Shown: positions 7,617 to 16,754 of the stretch, piece by piece
Layout: the number at the start of each line of letters is the position of its first letter
Position numbering within the stretch: position 1 is the stretch's first letter
From: Shewanella indica
Lineage (GTDB): Bacteria; Pseudomonadota; Gammaproteobacteria; Enterobacterales; Shewanellaceae
Assembly (NCBI RefSeq): GCF_002836975.1
Contig: NZ_NIJK01000029.1
Location: 124,001 to 188,000, forward strand
Direction: 5' to 3'
Length of the DNA: 64,000 nucleotides
Program-made: the position numbers and the translations under genes
The notes under the pieces: generated by a model
The model's database searches: none
Told to the model about the DNA's origin: nothing
What the model saw: the letters and a program-made list of their open reading frames with translations, nothing else

Positions 7617-9206
7617 CTACTGGGCTCCGCGGGCAATTAGGAAGCCTGTGTACTCCTTGTCACTGCCCTGAATATGGTTGATAAGCCAGGATTTAAGGAA
7701 GGCCATCAATTCATCGGCAACATCTTCACCACTGGCCACTCGCTTCTGGAAATCCAGTACCTTAGCCACCAATTGTTGGTGCTTAAGCTTGTGCTGTTCG
7801 GTCTGCGGGTAACCGAAACGGGCAAACAACTCCTCTTCATAGGCGAAATGATTGGCAGTGTAATCCACCAGCCCCTGTACTATGCGTTTAATTGCTTCCA
7901 GGCCATAAGCTTCTTCCAGAGTGCGGTGAAGTTCATTGATCAGGGATACCAGACGTTGGTGCTGACGATTAATCTCTTCCATGCCGAGATCCAACTGCGG
8001 CCCCCACTCAACAAAGCGATGGCGTTTCTCCAACTGCTCCATCGCCCGTTTGTCGACATGGAAACGCCCAAGCAGGGAACTGATCTCCTGCGACATATTG
8101 AATACTTTCAGACTGGATAGGTTGGTACTGTGAGTTTCTTTGGCATTTTCGACCGCCACTTGCGCCATAGAGAAGATATTGTTGCTGATCTCTTCGGCAA
8201 CTGTCTGCTGTTGTTCCGAAGCCGCCGCTATTTGATGCGACATATCTGTAATGCTTTCAATCTGCGCCACAATTTGCCCCAATGCCTGCTGCGCCTGATG
8301 AGCCATCGCATGGCTGGCACTGGCCTGCTCGACACTGGTTCTCATCACTTTCACGCCTTCATCGGCACCCTGTTGCAACTGCAGTATCTGCTGTTGGATC
8401 TCAACTGTAGCTGTAGATGTGCGCTGCGCCAGACTACGGACTTCATCGGCAACCACAGCAAAACCTCGGCCATGCTCGCCGGCGCGGGCACTCTCAATAG
8501 CGGCGTTCAGCGCCAACAGATTGGTTTGCTCAGCCACTTGGGAAATGGTGTCAATAATGGTGCTTATGTTGTTGCTGTCTTCGGCCAGACGAGCGATAAC
8601 TAACTGGGTTTGCTCAACCTGAGCCGACATATCATCTATCTGCCGTACCACCTCTTTGACGGTTTGGTCGCCGCTGCGAGCTGCCTGCATGGCTTCCTCC
8701 GCGGCATTGGCAGCACAAGCTGCGTTACGGCTGACTTCCTGTACGGTAGCAACCATCTGATTCATAGCGGTCGCGGCCAATTCAGCTTGTTTTTCCTGCT
8801 CCTCCACTCCGGTATGGGCGGCATCGCTGATAGACTTGATATCCATGGCCACGTTCTTCATCGTATCGGCAGTATTGACCAAAGACAGAATGGTGCGACC
8901 AACGTCCTCTCCCATACGGTTGATACCGTGGACCACAGAATGGAACATGCCGGCATCCTGCTCCGACAACTGATAGCTGAGATCGCCTTCTCCCAGATGA
9001 CGGGCGGCATTTTCCAAGCGCTTGAGATTGGACAGCTGTCTGGCACCAAGCCAAGTCAGCACTATCAAGGCAGCCAATAGAGAACCAAAGGCGAGATAAC
9101 TGCCGCCGTGTAACAGGCTCCACAAGGGGTAAAGCAACAAGAGCAACAGCAGATAAAACTGCCACCGGCTTAATATCAATTTCGAAAGACCTTGGGATGT
9201 TTGCAT
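7617..9206 (-). CDS. Methyl-accepting chemotaxis protein with C-terminal bacteriohemerythrin domain
   Basis: A 529-residue chemoreceptor. Two close membrane helices (about residues 10-28 and 32-52) leave almost no periplasmic loop, so it does not sense from outside in the usual way. A HAMP-like stretch follows, then the methyl-accepting coiled coil with the conserved hairpin tip ([19 protein letters not shown]). The last ~130 residues are hemerythrin: [20 protein letters not shown] starts it, and the di-iron ligands appear as [26 protein letters not shown] and HIQGSDKEY. It should bind O2 (or NO) through a di-iron centre and signal to CheA for aerotaxis. The start at 9206 has a GGAGC site; a longer frame to 9323 lacks one. 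No che genes are adjacent. Confidence 0.92.
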   Translation of the reverse strand: MQTSQGLSKLILSRWQFYLLLLLLLYPLWSLLHGGSYLAFGSLLAALIVLTWLGARQLSNLKRLENAARHLGEGDLSYQLSEQDAGMFHSVVHGINRMGEDVGRTILSLVNTADTMKNVAMDIKSISDAAHTGVEEQEKQAELAATAMNQMVATVQEVSRNAACAANAAEEAMQAARSGDQTVKEVVRQIDDMSAQVEQTQLVIARLAEDSNNISTIIDTISQVAEQTNLLALNAAIESARAGEHGRGFAVVADEVRSLAQRTSTATVEIQQQILQLQQGADEGVKVMRTSVEQASASHAMAHQAQQALGQIVAQIESITDMSHQIAAASEQQQTVAEEISNNIFSMAQVAVENAKETHSTNLSSLKVFNMSQEISSLLGRFHVDKRAMEQLEKRHRFVEWGPQLDLGMEEINRQHQRLVSLINELHRTLEEAYGLEAIKRIVQGLVDYTANHFAYEEELFARFGYPQTEQHKLKHQQLVAKVLDFQKRVASGEDVADELMAFLKSWLINHIQGSDKEYTGFLIARGAQ

Positions 9207-9403
9207 CGCACGCTCCTTGCCAATGAACAGTCTCAGCCCAAGCCACCCTACTCCTTTAATGTGGTGATGAATATTATCCTTTGCTCCTATTCCCTTCAGC
9301 GAAATAACGCCCTTGTTTCTCACTCAGCTAATTTAAGCAAAACATGATACAGCTCATATTTTAACAAGGCGATTTACCCAATTAACAACTCTGACAACAT
9401 TTG

Positions 9404-9417
9404 TTGATCGAGATCAG
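9404..9417. promoter_or_regulatory. FNR/EtrA-like site
   Basis: TTGATCGAGATCAG matches the FNR consensus TTGAT-N4-ATCAA at nine of ten positions. It sits between the divergent chemoreceptor and DUF3149 genes, 62 bp before the latter's ATG. Sequence match only. Confidence 0.45.
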
Positions 9418-9478
9418 CTTCAGTTTTAGCAAATTTGATTAGTTTAGCTTTGACTTTACAAGAAAGAGGATTTCAGTG

Positions 9479-9607
9479 ATGGCATTCTGGTTAGATCTAA
9501 TGTTCGGAAACCCCATAGGTTTACTGTCGATGATAGTTATCTTCAGTACTATCGGGATCATCTCCTACATTATGTGGATGTTTATTGTAAAGTCAGCAAA
9601 GCCTTAG
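9479..9607 (+). CDS. DUF3149 single-helix membrane protein (42 aa)
   Basis: A very short gene with a good AAGAGGA ribosome site eight bases before the ATG and a strong terminator after it. The product starts MAFWLDLMFGNPIGLLSMIV and has one membrane helix running through about residue 37, followed by a short basic tail (KSAKP). It matches the DUF3149 family of tiny gammaproteobacterial membrane proteins as I remember it. Function is unknown; proteins of this size usually modify a larger membrane partner. It is divergent from the hemerythrin chemoreceptor and may share an FNR-type control site with it. Confidence 0.85.
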   Translation: MAFWLDLMFGNPIGLLSMIVIFSTIGIISYIMWMFIVKSAKP

Positions 9608-9657
9608 CTTTGACTTCCATGTTCTTTTAAATGCAATGACATTTTTGAGTATTGCTT

Positions 9658-9685
9658 GGGCAGCCCTGTGGCTGCCCTCTTTTTT
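9658..9685 (+). terminator. Rho-independent terminator after DUF3149 gene
   Basis: Perfect 8-bp G+C-rich stem GGGCAGCC / GGCTGCCC with a CTGT loop, followed by TCTTTTTT. Confidence 0.92.
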
Positions 9686-9692
9686 ATTGCGA

Positions 9693-10304
9693 TTAAGCAG
9701 CGTGTTTCCGTACTTGGGCAATAGCATTGATAAATTGCGGTCTTGCCTTGATAAGATATTGCAACTCTTCCTGACTCGGTTCTCCCGGAGGAAGACGCAA
9801 CACTCTTCGATTTAAATGCTTACGGGCTGCCATCGCTATCTTGTACTCGGCGGTGGGGCCTTGAATAGCGTAATGGCGTTCATTTCCCAGGCTCTCGAGT
9901 ATATGCGCCTTGAGCAGCGCCTGTACGGGAGCCTCATTTTGCGGCAGGGTCAAAACACTGGCTCCCTGCAAAAAGAACTCTCGTAACAAGGCCCGCTCGG
10001 CCGGATCCAACAACCTCACCTTAGCTTCAATCATTTCGTTGATCCGGCGCTCACTCAAACGGCTTATCGCTTCATCCAACAACAGATTGACGGCCAGCGC
10101 ACCAATATAGGCCAAGGCCAGCAACAGTGTCAGGCCAATATAATGGGCATTGGTGTCTACCCAGGATTCCAAATGCAACAGGGCCAGCAAGGACTTTGGC
10201 ATAAACAGCAGCAATGTGGTTATCAGCAGCACCCACAGTGTCAGTTGCAATGCAGCGGCCTTGAACTTGCCCTCTTTCAATACCTCAAGTTTCAGTCTCT
10301 TCAT
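9693..10304 (-). CDS. Superinfection-exclusion B (SieB)-like membrane protein
   Basis: A 203-residue protein with two membrane helices near the N-terminus (LTLWVLLITTLLLFMPKSLLALL and a second at IGLTLLLALAYIGALAVNLLL) and a cytoplasmic domain with RLLDPAERALLREFFLQG and a C-terminal charged region. Layout resembles the SieB family: two helices, then a domain of about 120 residues that looks winged-helix-like. The name comes from phage proteins that block superinfection, but chromosomal homologues are widespread and no phage gene is nearby, so a defence role is not implied. The start at 10304 (MKRLKLEVLK) was chosen over upstream codons because it gives a sensible cytoplasmic N-terminus; the ribosome site is weak. 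Family assignment is moderate. Confidence 0.55.
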   Translation of the reverse strand: MKRLKLEVLKEGKFKAAALQLTLWVLLITTLLLFMPKSLLALLHLESWVDTNAHYIGLTLLLALAYIGALAVNLLLDEAISRLSERRINEMIEAKVRLLDPAERALLREFFLQGASVLTLPQNEAPVQALLKAHILESLGNERHYAIQGPTAEYKIAMAARKHLNRRVLRLPPGEPSQEELQYLIKARPQFINAIAQVRKHAA

Positions 10305-10471
10305 GGCTCTATCCAGCGTCAGAAAATTGTTCCAACCGCTAATCAAGCAAAACCAGTGCCAGGATTGCTCAGCGAACTTTGCCATCAGCAGCAACAAAAA
10401 ATGCCGCGAAAGTCAGATGCGAAGCTATGCTTAAAGCTATCCACAGCAAGCACTTAAGATAGTTGAAATTA

Positions 10472-12103
10472 ATGCCCGGTTTTATGCAGCAGCTCATCAG
10501 TAGTCCCATCGGCCGCAGGCTGACTCTGGCTATTATCTTGTTCAGCTCACTGATCACTCTGGTGACCACAGGTTTGCAGTTGGTTTCCGATTACAAGGGT
10601 GACATTGGCCGAATCAACGATGAGTTTGCCAATATTGAAAAAGCCAACCTGGATGTGCTGGCGGCAAGTATCTGGGTAATAGATGAAAGGCTTATCAAGA
10701 CCCAACTCAACGGACTCAACCAACTGCCGGATACCAGCTATGTGGTCATAGAAGATGACAGTGGTAAAGAATGGACCGCCGGCGAGTACAGAGACCAAGG
10801 TGTAATAGAGAAGCGCTTTCCGTTGGTGCACAAGACCAGCAGCCAAAATTTCAATGTCGGTGAGCTGAGAGTTCAAGCCGATCTCTCCAAAATCTACGAC
10901 AGATTGGTGAACAAGGCCTTACTGATACTACTGGCCAATGGTATCAAGACCTTTCTGGTGGCCGGTTTCATTCTCTATCTGGTTTGGGCCACCATTACCC
11001 GGCACCTGTTGCAACTGAGTGAGTACTGCTCAGAGCTCGATTTGGAGCAGGATTATCAACCACTGCAGTTTAAGCGCCGGGACAAACAGGATGAATTTAC
11101 CCAGGTTGCCCTGGCCATCAATTTGATGCAGCAACAGCTGCGCGCCTCCTTCACACAATTGAACCGCTCCCGCTACGAACTGCAAGAAGCTCTGAGTGAC
11201 AGGGAAAGACTGTTGGAACTGGAACGCAGTTATAAAGATGAGCTGGCAAGGCAGGTCAAAGAACAAACCAAAGAACTTGAACAGTCGCTGTTGGTGTTGG
11301 AACGGGCTCAACAGGTGATGGTCGAACAGCAGAAAATGGCCGCGCTCGGCGGTCTGGTATCCGGCATCGCCCATGAGATAAACACCCCGATAGGTATCTG
11401 CCTCACCGCTGCCAGTAGTCAGCTGCAGCATATCAATGAATTGGTTGAACTGTTGCAAAACGATGGCGCTACGCTGGAAGAGCTCAATGCCATTCTCAAC
11501 GAATATCAACAGAGCTGTGAACTGATCATCAGTAACATTACCCGCGCCAGTAACCTGATCCAGAAGTTCAAGGCGATTGCTGCCGAGCAAGGCAATGACG
11601 TGCACGAACAGATGCTGCTACTCCAGGTATTGCAGGAATTTGCCGATGCTGTAGCGCTATCTTTCAAGCAATTCCAGGTAGATGTGGAGATCCAGGTCGA
11701 AGCCGATCTTTGGCTTACCAGCAGCCACAGCCTGCTGAAGCAGATAGTGACCAACATACTTTCCAATGCCTATGCTCACGCCTTTGAGGGTGATACCGGC
11801 CATCAGATCAGCATCAGCGCACAACAGCAGGGTCAAGAACTACAGCTGGATATCGAAGACAATGGCAAGGGAATTGCCCCCGAGATTGCCGGCCAGATCT
11901 TTGAGCCCTTCTTTACCACCAGCAGACGAACCGGCGCCACCGGGCTTGGATTGGCGGCGGCCTTCAATGCCGTCACACTACTGAAGGGCAATATCACCCT
12001 TCTCAATGACTCCAGCCTCGGCGGCGCACACTTTCGGGTTCGCTTCCCGGCTGTGATAGAGTCCCGCCCCGCCGATGACGACAGGGTAGAACTCTTTATT
12101 TAG
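10472..12103 (+). CDS. Orphan membrane sensor histidine kinase
   Basis: A 543-residue sensor kinase. An N-terminal helix (about 15-38) and a second helix (about 155-177) flank a ~115-residue periplasmic sensor domain I do not recognise. A long coiled coil (about 235-290) leads to the dimerisation/phosphoacceptor motif GLVSGIAHEINTPIG with the phosphorylated His, then the HATPase domain with N box (NILSNAYAHAF), DNGKGIAPE and a GATGLGLAAAF G2 box. No receiver domain and no adjacent response regulator, so its partner is elsewhere. It is convergent with pepT with only one base between the stops. Start chosen at ATG 10472; TTG at 10463 and ATG at 10484 are also possible because the ribosome site is weak. 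Confidence 0.87.
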   Translation: MPGFMQQLISSPIGRRLTLAIILFSSLITLVTTGLQLVSDYKGDIGRINDEFANIEKANLDVLAASIWVIDERLIKTQLNGLNQLPDTSYVVIEDDSGKEWTAGEYRDQGVIEKRFPLVHKTSSQNFNVGELRVQADLSKIYDRLVNKALLILLANGIKTFLVAGFILYLVWATITRHLLQLSEYCSELDLEQDYQPLQFKRRDKQDEFTQVALAINLMQQQLRASFTQLNRSRYELQEALSDRERLLELERSYKDELARQVKEQTKELEQSLLVLERAQQVMVEQQKMAALGGLVSGIAHEINTPIGICLTAASSQLQHINELVELLQNDGATLEELNAILNEYQQSCELIISNITRASNLIQKFKAIAAEQGNDVHEQMLLLQVLQEFADAVALSFKQFQVDVEIQVEADLWLTSSHSLLKQIVTNILSNAYAHAFEGDTGHQISISAQQQGQELQLDIEDNGKGIAPEIAGQIFEPFFTTSRRTGATGLGLAAAFNAVTLLKGNITLLNDSSLGGAHFRVRFPAVIESRPADDDRVELFI

Positions 12104-12104
12104 A

Positions 12105-13334
12105 TTACTCGGCGTATCTTTGGGTGGTTAACCTGGCGATATTGATGATCACCTCTACCGCCTTTTCCATTGACTCAAGGCACACATACTCATGTTTGCC
12201 ATGGAAATTGTGGCCGCCGGCAAAGATGTTGGGGCAAGGCAGCCCCTTCCAGGACAGTTGCGCACCGTCAGTGCCGCCGCGGATAGGTTTGATATCCGGT
12301 ATGATACCGGCCATCTCCATCGCCTGACAGGCAATATCTGTCACATGAGGCACAGGCAAGATGCAGTCCTTCATATTGTAATAACTGTCGCTGATGCTAA
12401 TCTCCAGGCTACCGGCCTGCAGCTCGGCATTGCATTTGGCCACAGATTCCTGCAGCCAGGCCTTGCGCTGCTCAAACTGAGCCCTATCAAAGTCCCTTAT
12501 CAGGTACACCAACCTGGCTTCTTCTGTTTGGCCTTCCATGGATAACAGATGGAAAAAGCCCTGATAACCTTCGCTGGTCTCGGGTGCATCATTGAGTGGC
12601 ATTCTGGCGTGAAATCTGGCAGCCATGGTCAAGGCATTGACCATCACCCCATAGGCACTGCCTGGATGACAATTATTGCCTTTGGCGGTGATCACCGCAG
12701 TGGCGGCATTGAAGTTTTCATATTGAAGTTCGCCAACTGCGCCACCATCGACTGTATAGGCCCAATCGGCGCCGAAACGCTCGAGCTCCAAGCCATCAGT
12801 ACCTCGCCCTATCTCCTCATCGGGCGTAAAACAGAGGTTGATCTCTCCATGGGGAATTTCAGGGTGTTGCAATAGATAGTGCAGCGCCGTGATGATTTCG
12901 GCTATGCCTGCCTTATCATCCGCGCCCAATAGCGTAGTGCCATCGGCAGTGATCAATGTTTTATTGAGATAGTTCAGCAAAGAAGGAAACTGCTCAGGAC
13001 TAAGCGCTTCCCCCTGCTCCAGTTCAATGATCTGCCCTTGGTAGTCATCTATCACCCGAGGTTTTACCCCGGCGCCGGAGTAATCTGCCGCCGTATCCAT
13101 ATGAGCCAAAAAGCCGATTGCCGGCACCTTGGCAGTATTCGCCGCTAATTTGGCATAAAGGCAGCATGATTCACTGAGGAAGACATCATCAAATCCCAAC
13201 TCGAGCAGTTCTTGCTGTAACTGCCTGGCAAAGGCCACCTGACCTTGGGAACTGGGAATAGACTGGGAGTTCGGATCGGCTTGTGTATCCTGTTTGACAT
13301 ACCGCAGGAAACGATTGAGCAGCGCTTGTCGCAT
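12105..13334 (-). CDS. pepT: Peptidase T (tripeptidase)
   Basis: A 409-residue cytosolic M20-family tripeptide aminopeptidase that removes N-terminal residues from tripeptides. E. coli PepT is 408 residues. Zinc-site and catalytic elements are visible: AHMDTAADYSG, GADDKAG, PDEEIGRGTD, TVDGGAVGE and GGHNFHGKHE. The start at 13334 (MRQALLNRFLRYVKQDTQ) matches the family; a longer frame reaching 13394 would run through a strong terminator hairpin at 13354-13385 that belongs to the upstream tcdA gene. In enterics pepT is induced by FNR; no clear site was seen in the short space here. Confidence 0.96.
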   Translation of the reverse strand: MRQALLNRFLRYVKQDTQADPNSQSIPSSQGQVAFARQLQQELLELGFDDVFLSESCCLYAKLAANTAKVPAIGFLAHMDTAADYSGAGVKPRVIDDYQGQIIELEQGEALSPEQFPSLLNYLNKTLITADGTTLLGADDKAGIAEIITALHYLLQHPEIPHGEINLCFTPDEEIGRGTDGLELERFGADWAYTVDGGAVGELQYENFNAATAVITAKGNNCHPGSAYGVMVNALTMAARFHARMPLNDAPETSEGYQGFFHLLSMEGQTEEARLVYLIRDFDRAQFEQRKAWLQESVAKCNAELQAGSLEISISDSYYNMKDCILPVPHVTDIACQAMEMAGIIPDIKPIRGGTDGAQLSWKGLPCPNIFAGGHNFHGKHEYVCLESMEKAVEVIINIARLTTQRYAE

Positions 13335-13353
13335 AAGCTGAATATCTGTAGCG

Positions 13354-13385
13354 AAAAAGTGTCTGGATTCTAACAATCCAGACAC
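13354..13385 (-). terminator. Rho-independent terminator of tcdA
   Basis: Perfect 11-bp stem GTGTCTGGATT / AATCCAGACAC with a five-base loop, followed on the minus strand by TTTTT. It lies 36 bp past the tcdA stop and just before pepT. Confidence 0.93.
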
Positions 13386-13420
13386 CTGCTGCATTAGACT
13401 CAGATCATGTTTTGTGCTGT

Positions 13421-14266
13421 TTATTCAGGCTTCGCATTATCGCCTGGATTATTGGCTTCCTGCGCCAAGCGCGCCAACACCCGGCTGGCTGCCACAAAGC
13501 CAAAGCTGCCGGTCACCATGGTCACGGCACCAAATCCCGAGGAGCAATCCATTCTCATGCTGCCTTCGACACCAACCTTGGTGGAACAGACACTGCCATC
13601 CGTCTGGGGATACTTGAGGTGTTCACTGGAAAACACGGCATCAACAGCAAACCGCCGCTGTGGATTCTTGCTGAAACCATACTCTTTACGCAGCAAGTTG
13701 CGTACCTTGGCCAGCAATGGATCCTGAAAAGTCTTGGCCAGATCCGTTTGCTGGATCTGGGTTGGATCTGTCTGACCGCCGGCACCGCCAATAGTCACCA
13801 ACTTAATCTTATTGCGTTTGCACCAGGCGATTAAGGCCGCCTTGGGCTTTACCGCATCTATGCAGTCCACCACAAAGTCTATGCCCTTGTCCTGTGCCAG
13901 ATACTGACTCAGATTATCTGCTGCAATAAAGTCTTCTATTTCATCCACCCGGCATAGAGGATTAATCGCCTTAATCCGCTGCGCCATCACGGCGACCTTG
14001 GACTCGCCTATGGTGTCTGCCAAAGCATGGATCTGACGGTTGGTATTGGTCACACACACATCGTCTAGGTCCATCAGGCTGATGTGCCCTATTCCACTGC
14101 GGGCCAAAGCCTCTGCAACCCAAGTGCCGACGCCACCTATACCTATCACCATTACATGAGCCTTGGAAAAGGCTGCCAGTGCAGCAACACCATATAAACG
14201 GGCAATGCCGCCAAAGCGCTGTTGATAGGCTTCGGACTCCAGCAGTTCTGTGTCTGTATCTTGCAT
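13421..14266 (-). CDS. tcdA: tRNA threonylcarbamoyladenosine dehydratase TcdA
   Basis: A 281-residue E1/ThiF-like enzyme (formerly CsdL) that uses ATP to cyclise t6A at tRNA position 37 into the ct6A hydantoin form. The nucleotide-binding motif VIGIGGVGTWVAEALARSG is near residues 37-55, followed by LMDLDDVCVTNTNRQ; FVVDCIDAVKPKAALIAWC matches the family core and a C-terminal hydrophobic segment GSFGFVAASRVLARLA is as in E. coli. Length (E. coli 268) supports the start at 14266 (MQDTDTELLES) over the longer frame to 14323. Its usual partner genes csdA/csdE are not in the window. With the TrmO-like protein it makes two position-37 tRNA-modifying genes in this stretch. Confidence 0.95.
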   Translation of the reverse strand: MQDTDTELLESEAYQQRFGGIARLYGVAALAAFSKAHVMVIGIGGVGTWVAEALARSGIGHISLMDLDDVCVTNTNRQIHALADTIGESKVAVMAQRIKAINPLCRVDEIEDFIAADNLSQYLAQDKGIDFVVDCIDAVKPKAALIAWCKRNKIKLVTIGGAGGQTDPTQIQQTDLAKTFQDPLLAKVRNLLRKEYGFSKNPQRRFAVDAVFSSEHLKYPQTDGSVCSTKVGVEGSMRMDCSSGFGAVTMVTGSFGFVAASRVLARLAQEANNPGDNAKPE

Positions 14267-14752
14267 AACTTGGTTCCCAATTATCTTCGGCGGCATTTTA
14301 GCCGAATACCCGGCTATCCCCAAGCCGAGTAAGAGAGTGTGTATATCCCGGGTGTGTTTTGCTTGGGCTTATGGATATAAACGGCTTAGTAAATGCAGAG
14401 CTTCTTTTAGGGATAGATAGGGCATCATGGAGTGAACCGGGACAGCTAGTTGGCTATATAAGGCAGAGTTTGCCACTGGCCGGCTTGGGTGCCTAAATGA
14501 GAACCAGAGCACATAAATATCATTTTTATGATGAAAAATTTCACTTTTATTAAAACTTCATCTATCACTAATTTACAATTTGATCTATTAAAAATAACCA
14601 GCTGATACAGTCCTTCATACTGCAAAGTTATCTTTTTATAGCGAAAAGATGATTATGCTGATTTTGTGAACAATGGCGGTTGAATAGTTTCTAACCGAAA
14701 TGGACATTTTGGTCACAGATTAAGGCTTTTCCCACAAGAATGGGGCAAAAAG

Positions 14753-14768
14753 TTTGATCTAGGCCACA
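14753..14768. promoter_or_regulatory. CRP-like site upstream of porin
   Basis: TTTGA-N6-CCACA; its reverse complement TGTGG-N6-TCAAA agrees with eight of ten positions of TGTGA-N6-TCACA. It is 137 bp before the porin ATG. Match only; an FNR-type reading is also possible. Confidence 0.3.
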
Positions 14769-14811
14769 ATCTTGAGCAAACAAAACTGTAAGAATCAGCG
14801 CAGCTTTGTGA

Positions 14812-14826
14812 CGGACAGGATGTCCG
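14812..14826. promoter_or_regulatory. Palindrome before porin
   Basis: Perfect 6-bp arms CGGACA / TGTCCG around GGA, 79-93 bp before the porin ATG. It could be an operator or a hairpin in the mRNA leader. Confidence 0.35.
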
Positions 14827-14904
14827 CTACAAATCCAGGAACACTCGTTTGTTAAATAACCATAAATACATGGAATAGAACTCAGGTTCTAGGGAGCACA
14901 ACAC

Positions 14905-15984
14905 ATGAAGAAGACCCTTATCTCTGCGTCAGTAGCAACAGTTCTGGCCGCAGCCTCTTTCGGTGCACTGGCTGATGGCCCAACTCTGTATGGCCGTCTG
15001 GATCTGGCTGTTACTAACTCTGACCAAGGTAGCACACTTCAGACTGGCACTAGCGGTGTGAAAGAAGGCGAAAATGGCACTTATATCGAAAACAACTTCT
15101 CACACCTGGGTGTAAAAGGTTCAGAGAAGCTGACTGATGGTATAGACATCATCTATCAGATGGAGTTCCAAGTAGAGAACACTTCTGGTTCTGGCGACAC
15201 TTTCAAAGCCCGTAACACTTACCTGGGTGCGAAAGGCAAATATGGTACTGTACTGGTCGGTCGTAACGACACAGTATTCAAGCAAGCTGAAGGCGGCGTA
15301 GACGCATTCGGTAACACCAACGCGGATATCGACCGTATGGTTGGCGGCCAAGTTCGTAGCGGTGACGGTGTTTGGTACTACTCACCAAAGATCGCTGACC
15401 TGATCACTCTGAACGCCACTTACCTGATGGATGATAATTACCAGACAGTTAAAGATCCTAATGGTAATGTTGTTGAAGCTGATGAGCTTTACGCTCTGAG
15501 CGCCACTATCGGTGACAAAAAGCTGAAAGCTCAGAACTACTATGCTGCCATCGCCTACAACAAGGGAATTGGTGGTATCGATGCATACCGTGCCGTAGGC
15601 CAAGTTAAGCTGGGTGACTTCAAACTGGGCGGTCTGTTCCAGAACTCTGAAAGCATCGTTGACGGTTCTGACGACAACAACACTTACTTCGTGAACGTAG
15701 TTTACAACCTGAACGGCGTTAACCTGAAGCTGCAATACGGTTATGACGAAGCCGGTTTCGGTAAGTATTTCCAGAACATCGGAGTTGATGGCACTGCTGT
15801 TAAGACAGCTTATGATGCCGAAATCACCAACATCACTGTTGGTGCCGACTACCGTGTAGCCAAGTCTACTCTGCTGTTTGCTCACTACGCAAACTACCAA
15901 GGCGAGTTCAAAGACACTAATGGTGCTAAGTTTGACCTGGAAGACGACAACGTATTCACCGTGGGTGTACGTTACGACTTCTAA
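14905..15984 (+). CDS. Gram-negative general porin
   Basis: A 359-residue outer-membrane porin of the Gram-negative Porin_4/OmpC-like group. The signal peptide MKKTLISASVATVLAAASFG ends at ALA-DGPTLYG, and the mature chain starts with the usual YGRLDLAVT strand. Alternating strands follow, with NTYLGAKGKYGTVLVGRND typical of the third strand and constriction-loop region, and the C-terminus VGVRYDF ends in Phe as needed for BAM recognition. Expected to form trimeric 16-strand channels for small solutes. Codon use is biased to the most common codons (CTG, GGT, AAC), as in highly expressed genes. It is monocistronic, with a terminator at 16010-16035. Confidence 0.92.
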   Translation: MKKTLISASVATVLAAASFGALADGPTLYGRLDLAVTNSDQGSTLQTGTSGVKEGENGTYIENNFSHLGVKGSEKLTDGIDIIYQMEFQVENTSGSGDTFKARNTYLGAKGKYGTVLVGRNDTVFKQAEGGVDAFGNTNADIDRMVGGQVRSGDGVWYYSPKIADLITLNATYLMDDNYQTVKDPNGNVVEADELYALSATIGDKKLKAQNYYAAIAYNKGIGGIDAYRAVGQVKLGDFKLGGLFQNSESIVDGSDDNNTYFVNVVYNLNGVNLKLQYGYDEAGFGKYFQNIGVDGTAVKTAYDAEITNITVGADYRVAKSTLLFAHYANYQGEFKDTNGAKFDLEDDNVFTVGVRYDF

Positions 15985-16009
15985 TCTCTGTTGAGATAGT
16001 TGTTGAACT

Positions 16010-16035
16010 AAAGGCGACCTCAGGGTCGCCTTTTT
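16010..16035 (+). terminator. Rho-independent terminator of porin gene
   Basis: Perfect 10-bp stem AAAGGCGACC / GGTCGCCTTT with TCAG loop and five T. The core is almost the same as the terminator at 28948-28972. Confidence 0.95.
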
Positions 16036-16097
16036 GTTTATCGAGCTTTTAACCAAGCGCTGTTCACGCCTTCAACGCTTATCTTCGCCAGAGAAAC

Positions 16098-16754
16098 TTA
16101 TTTACGTTTCAAAAGATAAGCACTCTCGTTGAGCCAAGGCACCTCTTTGGCAATGAACCTGGGGTTATCGGCCAACACATCGGCTTGCTCCAGCAGAGTG
16201 ACCTCAAACCACTGGCTCATATGCTCCCTTATCCACTCCCGGGTCACACTGAATGGCGGCCCCTTGAGCATATCCTGAGGATATTCCAGAGTGATCAACA
16301 GGCCACAACAACCAATCGGCAACAAGGCAGCCAGCTTGGCGGCATATTGCAAACGCATCTCCTCAGGCCAAGCGATTAACGCTGCCCTATCGTAGAAAGC
16401 ACCTACCGACGCCAATTGCTGAGCCTGTAATGCAAACAAGTCGCCTTGTAACAGGGTCATCTGTTCGCTGGAAAAAGCCTGCAGTTCGCCAAAGGCTTTT
16501 TGTTGATACGCAAGGCGATTCTCTTCAAAGAACTGCCTTACCGCCAACTCGCTCAGTTCACAGCCGAGCAGATCATGGCCCTTCTCGGCCAAATAACACA
16601 TGTCCAAAGACTTGCCACAAAGTGGAACAAAAACCTGCTCATTGCCCCTAAGCCCGAGTGTGGACCAGTAGTTTACCAAGAAGGGGTTAATATCCTGCTG
16701 GTGAAAACCTATCTGCTGTTTGTGCCAGCGTTCATGCCAGAATCCGGGTTCCAT
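16098..16754 (-). CDS. tpm: Thiopurine S-methyltransferase
   Basis: A 218-residue SAM-dependent methyltransferase of the bacterial TPMT family, which in Pseudomonas and Shewanella methylates thiopurines and also selenium and tellurium oxyanion-derived species. Family motifs are WHERWHKQQIGFHQ at the N-terminus, VFVPLCGKSLDMCYLAEKGH (SAM-binding motif I region), GCELSELAVRQFFEE and YDRAALIAWP. Length is standard. Convergent with the porin. Substrate in this organism is inferred from the family. Confidence 0.94.
   Translation of the reverse strand: MEPGFWHERWHKQQIGFHQQDINPFLVNYWSTLGLRGNEQVFVPLCGKSLDMCYLAEKGHDLLGCELSELAVRQFFEENRLAYQQKAFGELQAFSSEQMTLLQGDLFALQAQQLASVGAFYDRAALIAWPEEMRLQYAAKLAALLPIGCCGLLITLEYPQDMLKGPPFSVTREWIREHMSQWFEVTLLEQADVLADNPRFIAKEVPWLNESAYLLKRK

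Larger units (their letters stand above)
14267..14904. other. Intergenic region upstream of porin
   Basis: About 640 bp between divergent tcdA and the porin. The stretch 14510-14660 is A+T rich, as in many strong promoters. A CRP-like site at 14753-14768 and a perfect palindrome CGGACA-GGA-TGTCCG at 14812-14826 precede the porin. A 41-codon open frame at 14371-14496 lacks a ribosome site and is not called. Confidence 0.5.

Noticed and set aside
9693..10304. Phage-derived superinfection exclusion locus
   Set aside because: Only a SieB-like family resemblance exists; there are no phage genes, integrase or att repeats around it.
14371..14496. 41-codon frame upstream of the porin
   Set aside because: No ribosome site and no known family; occurrence by chance is likely.
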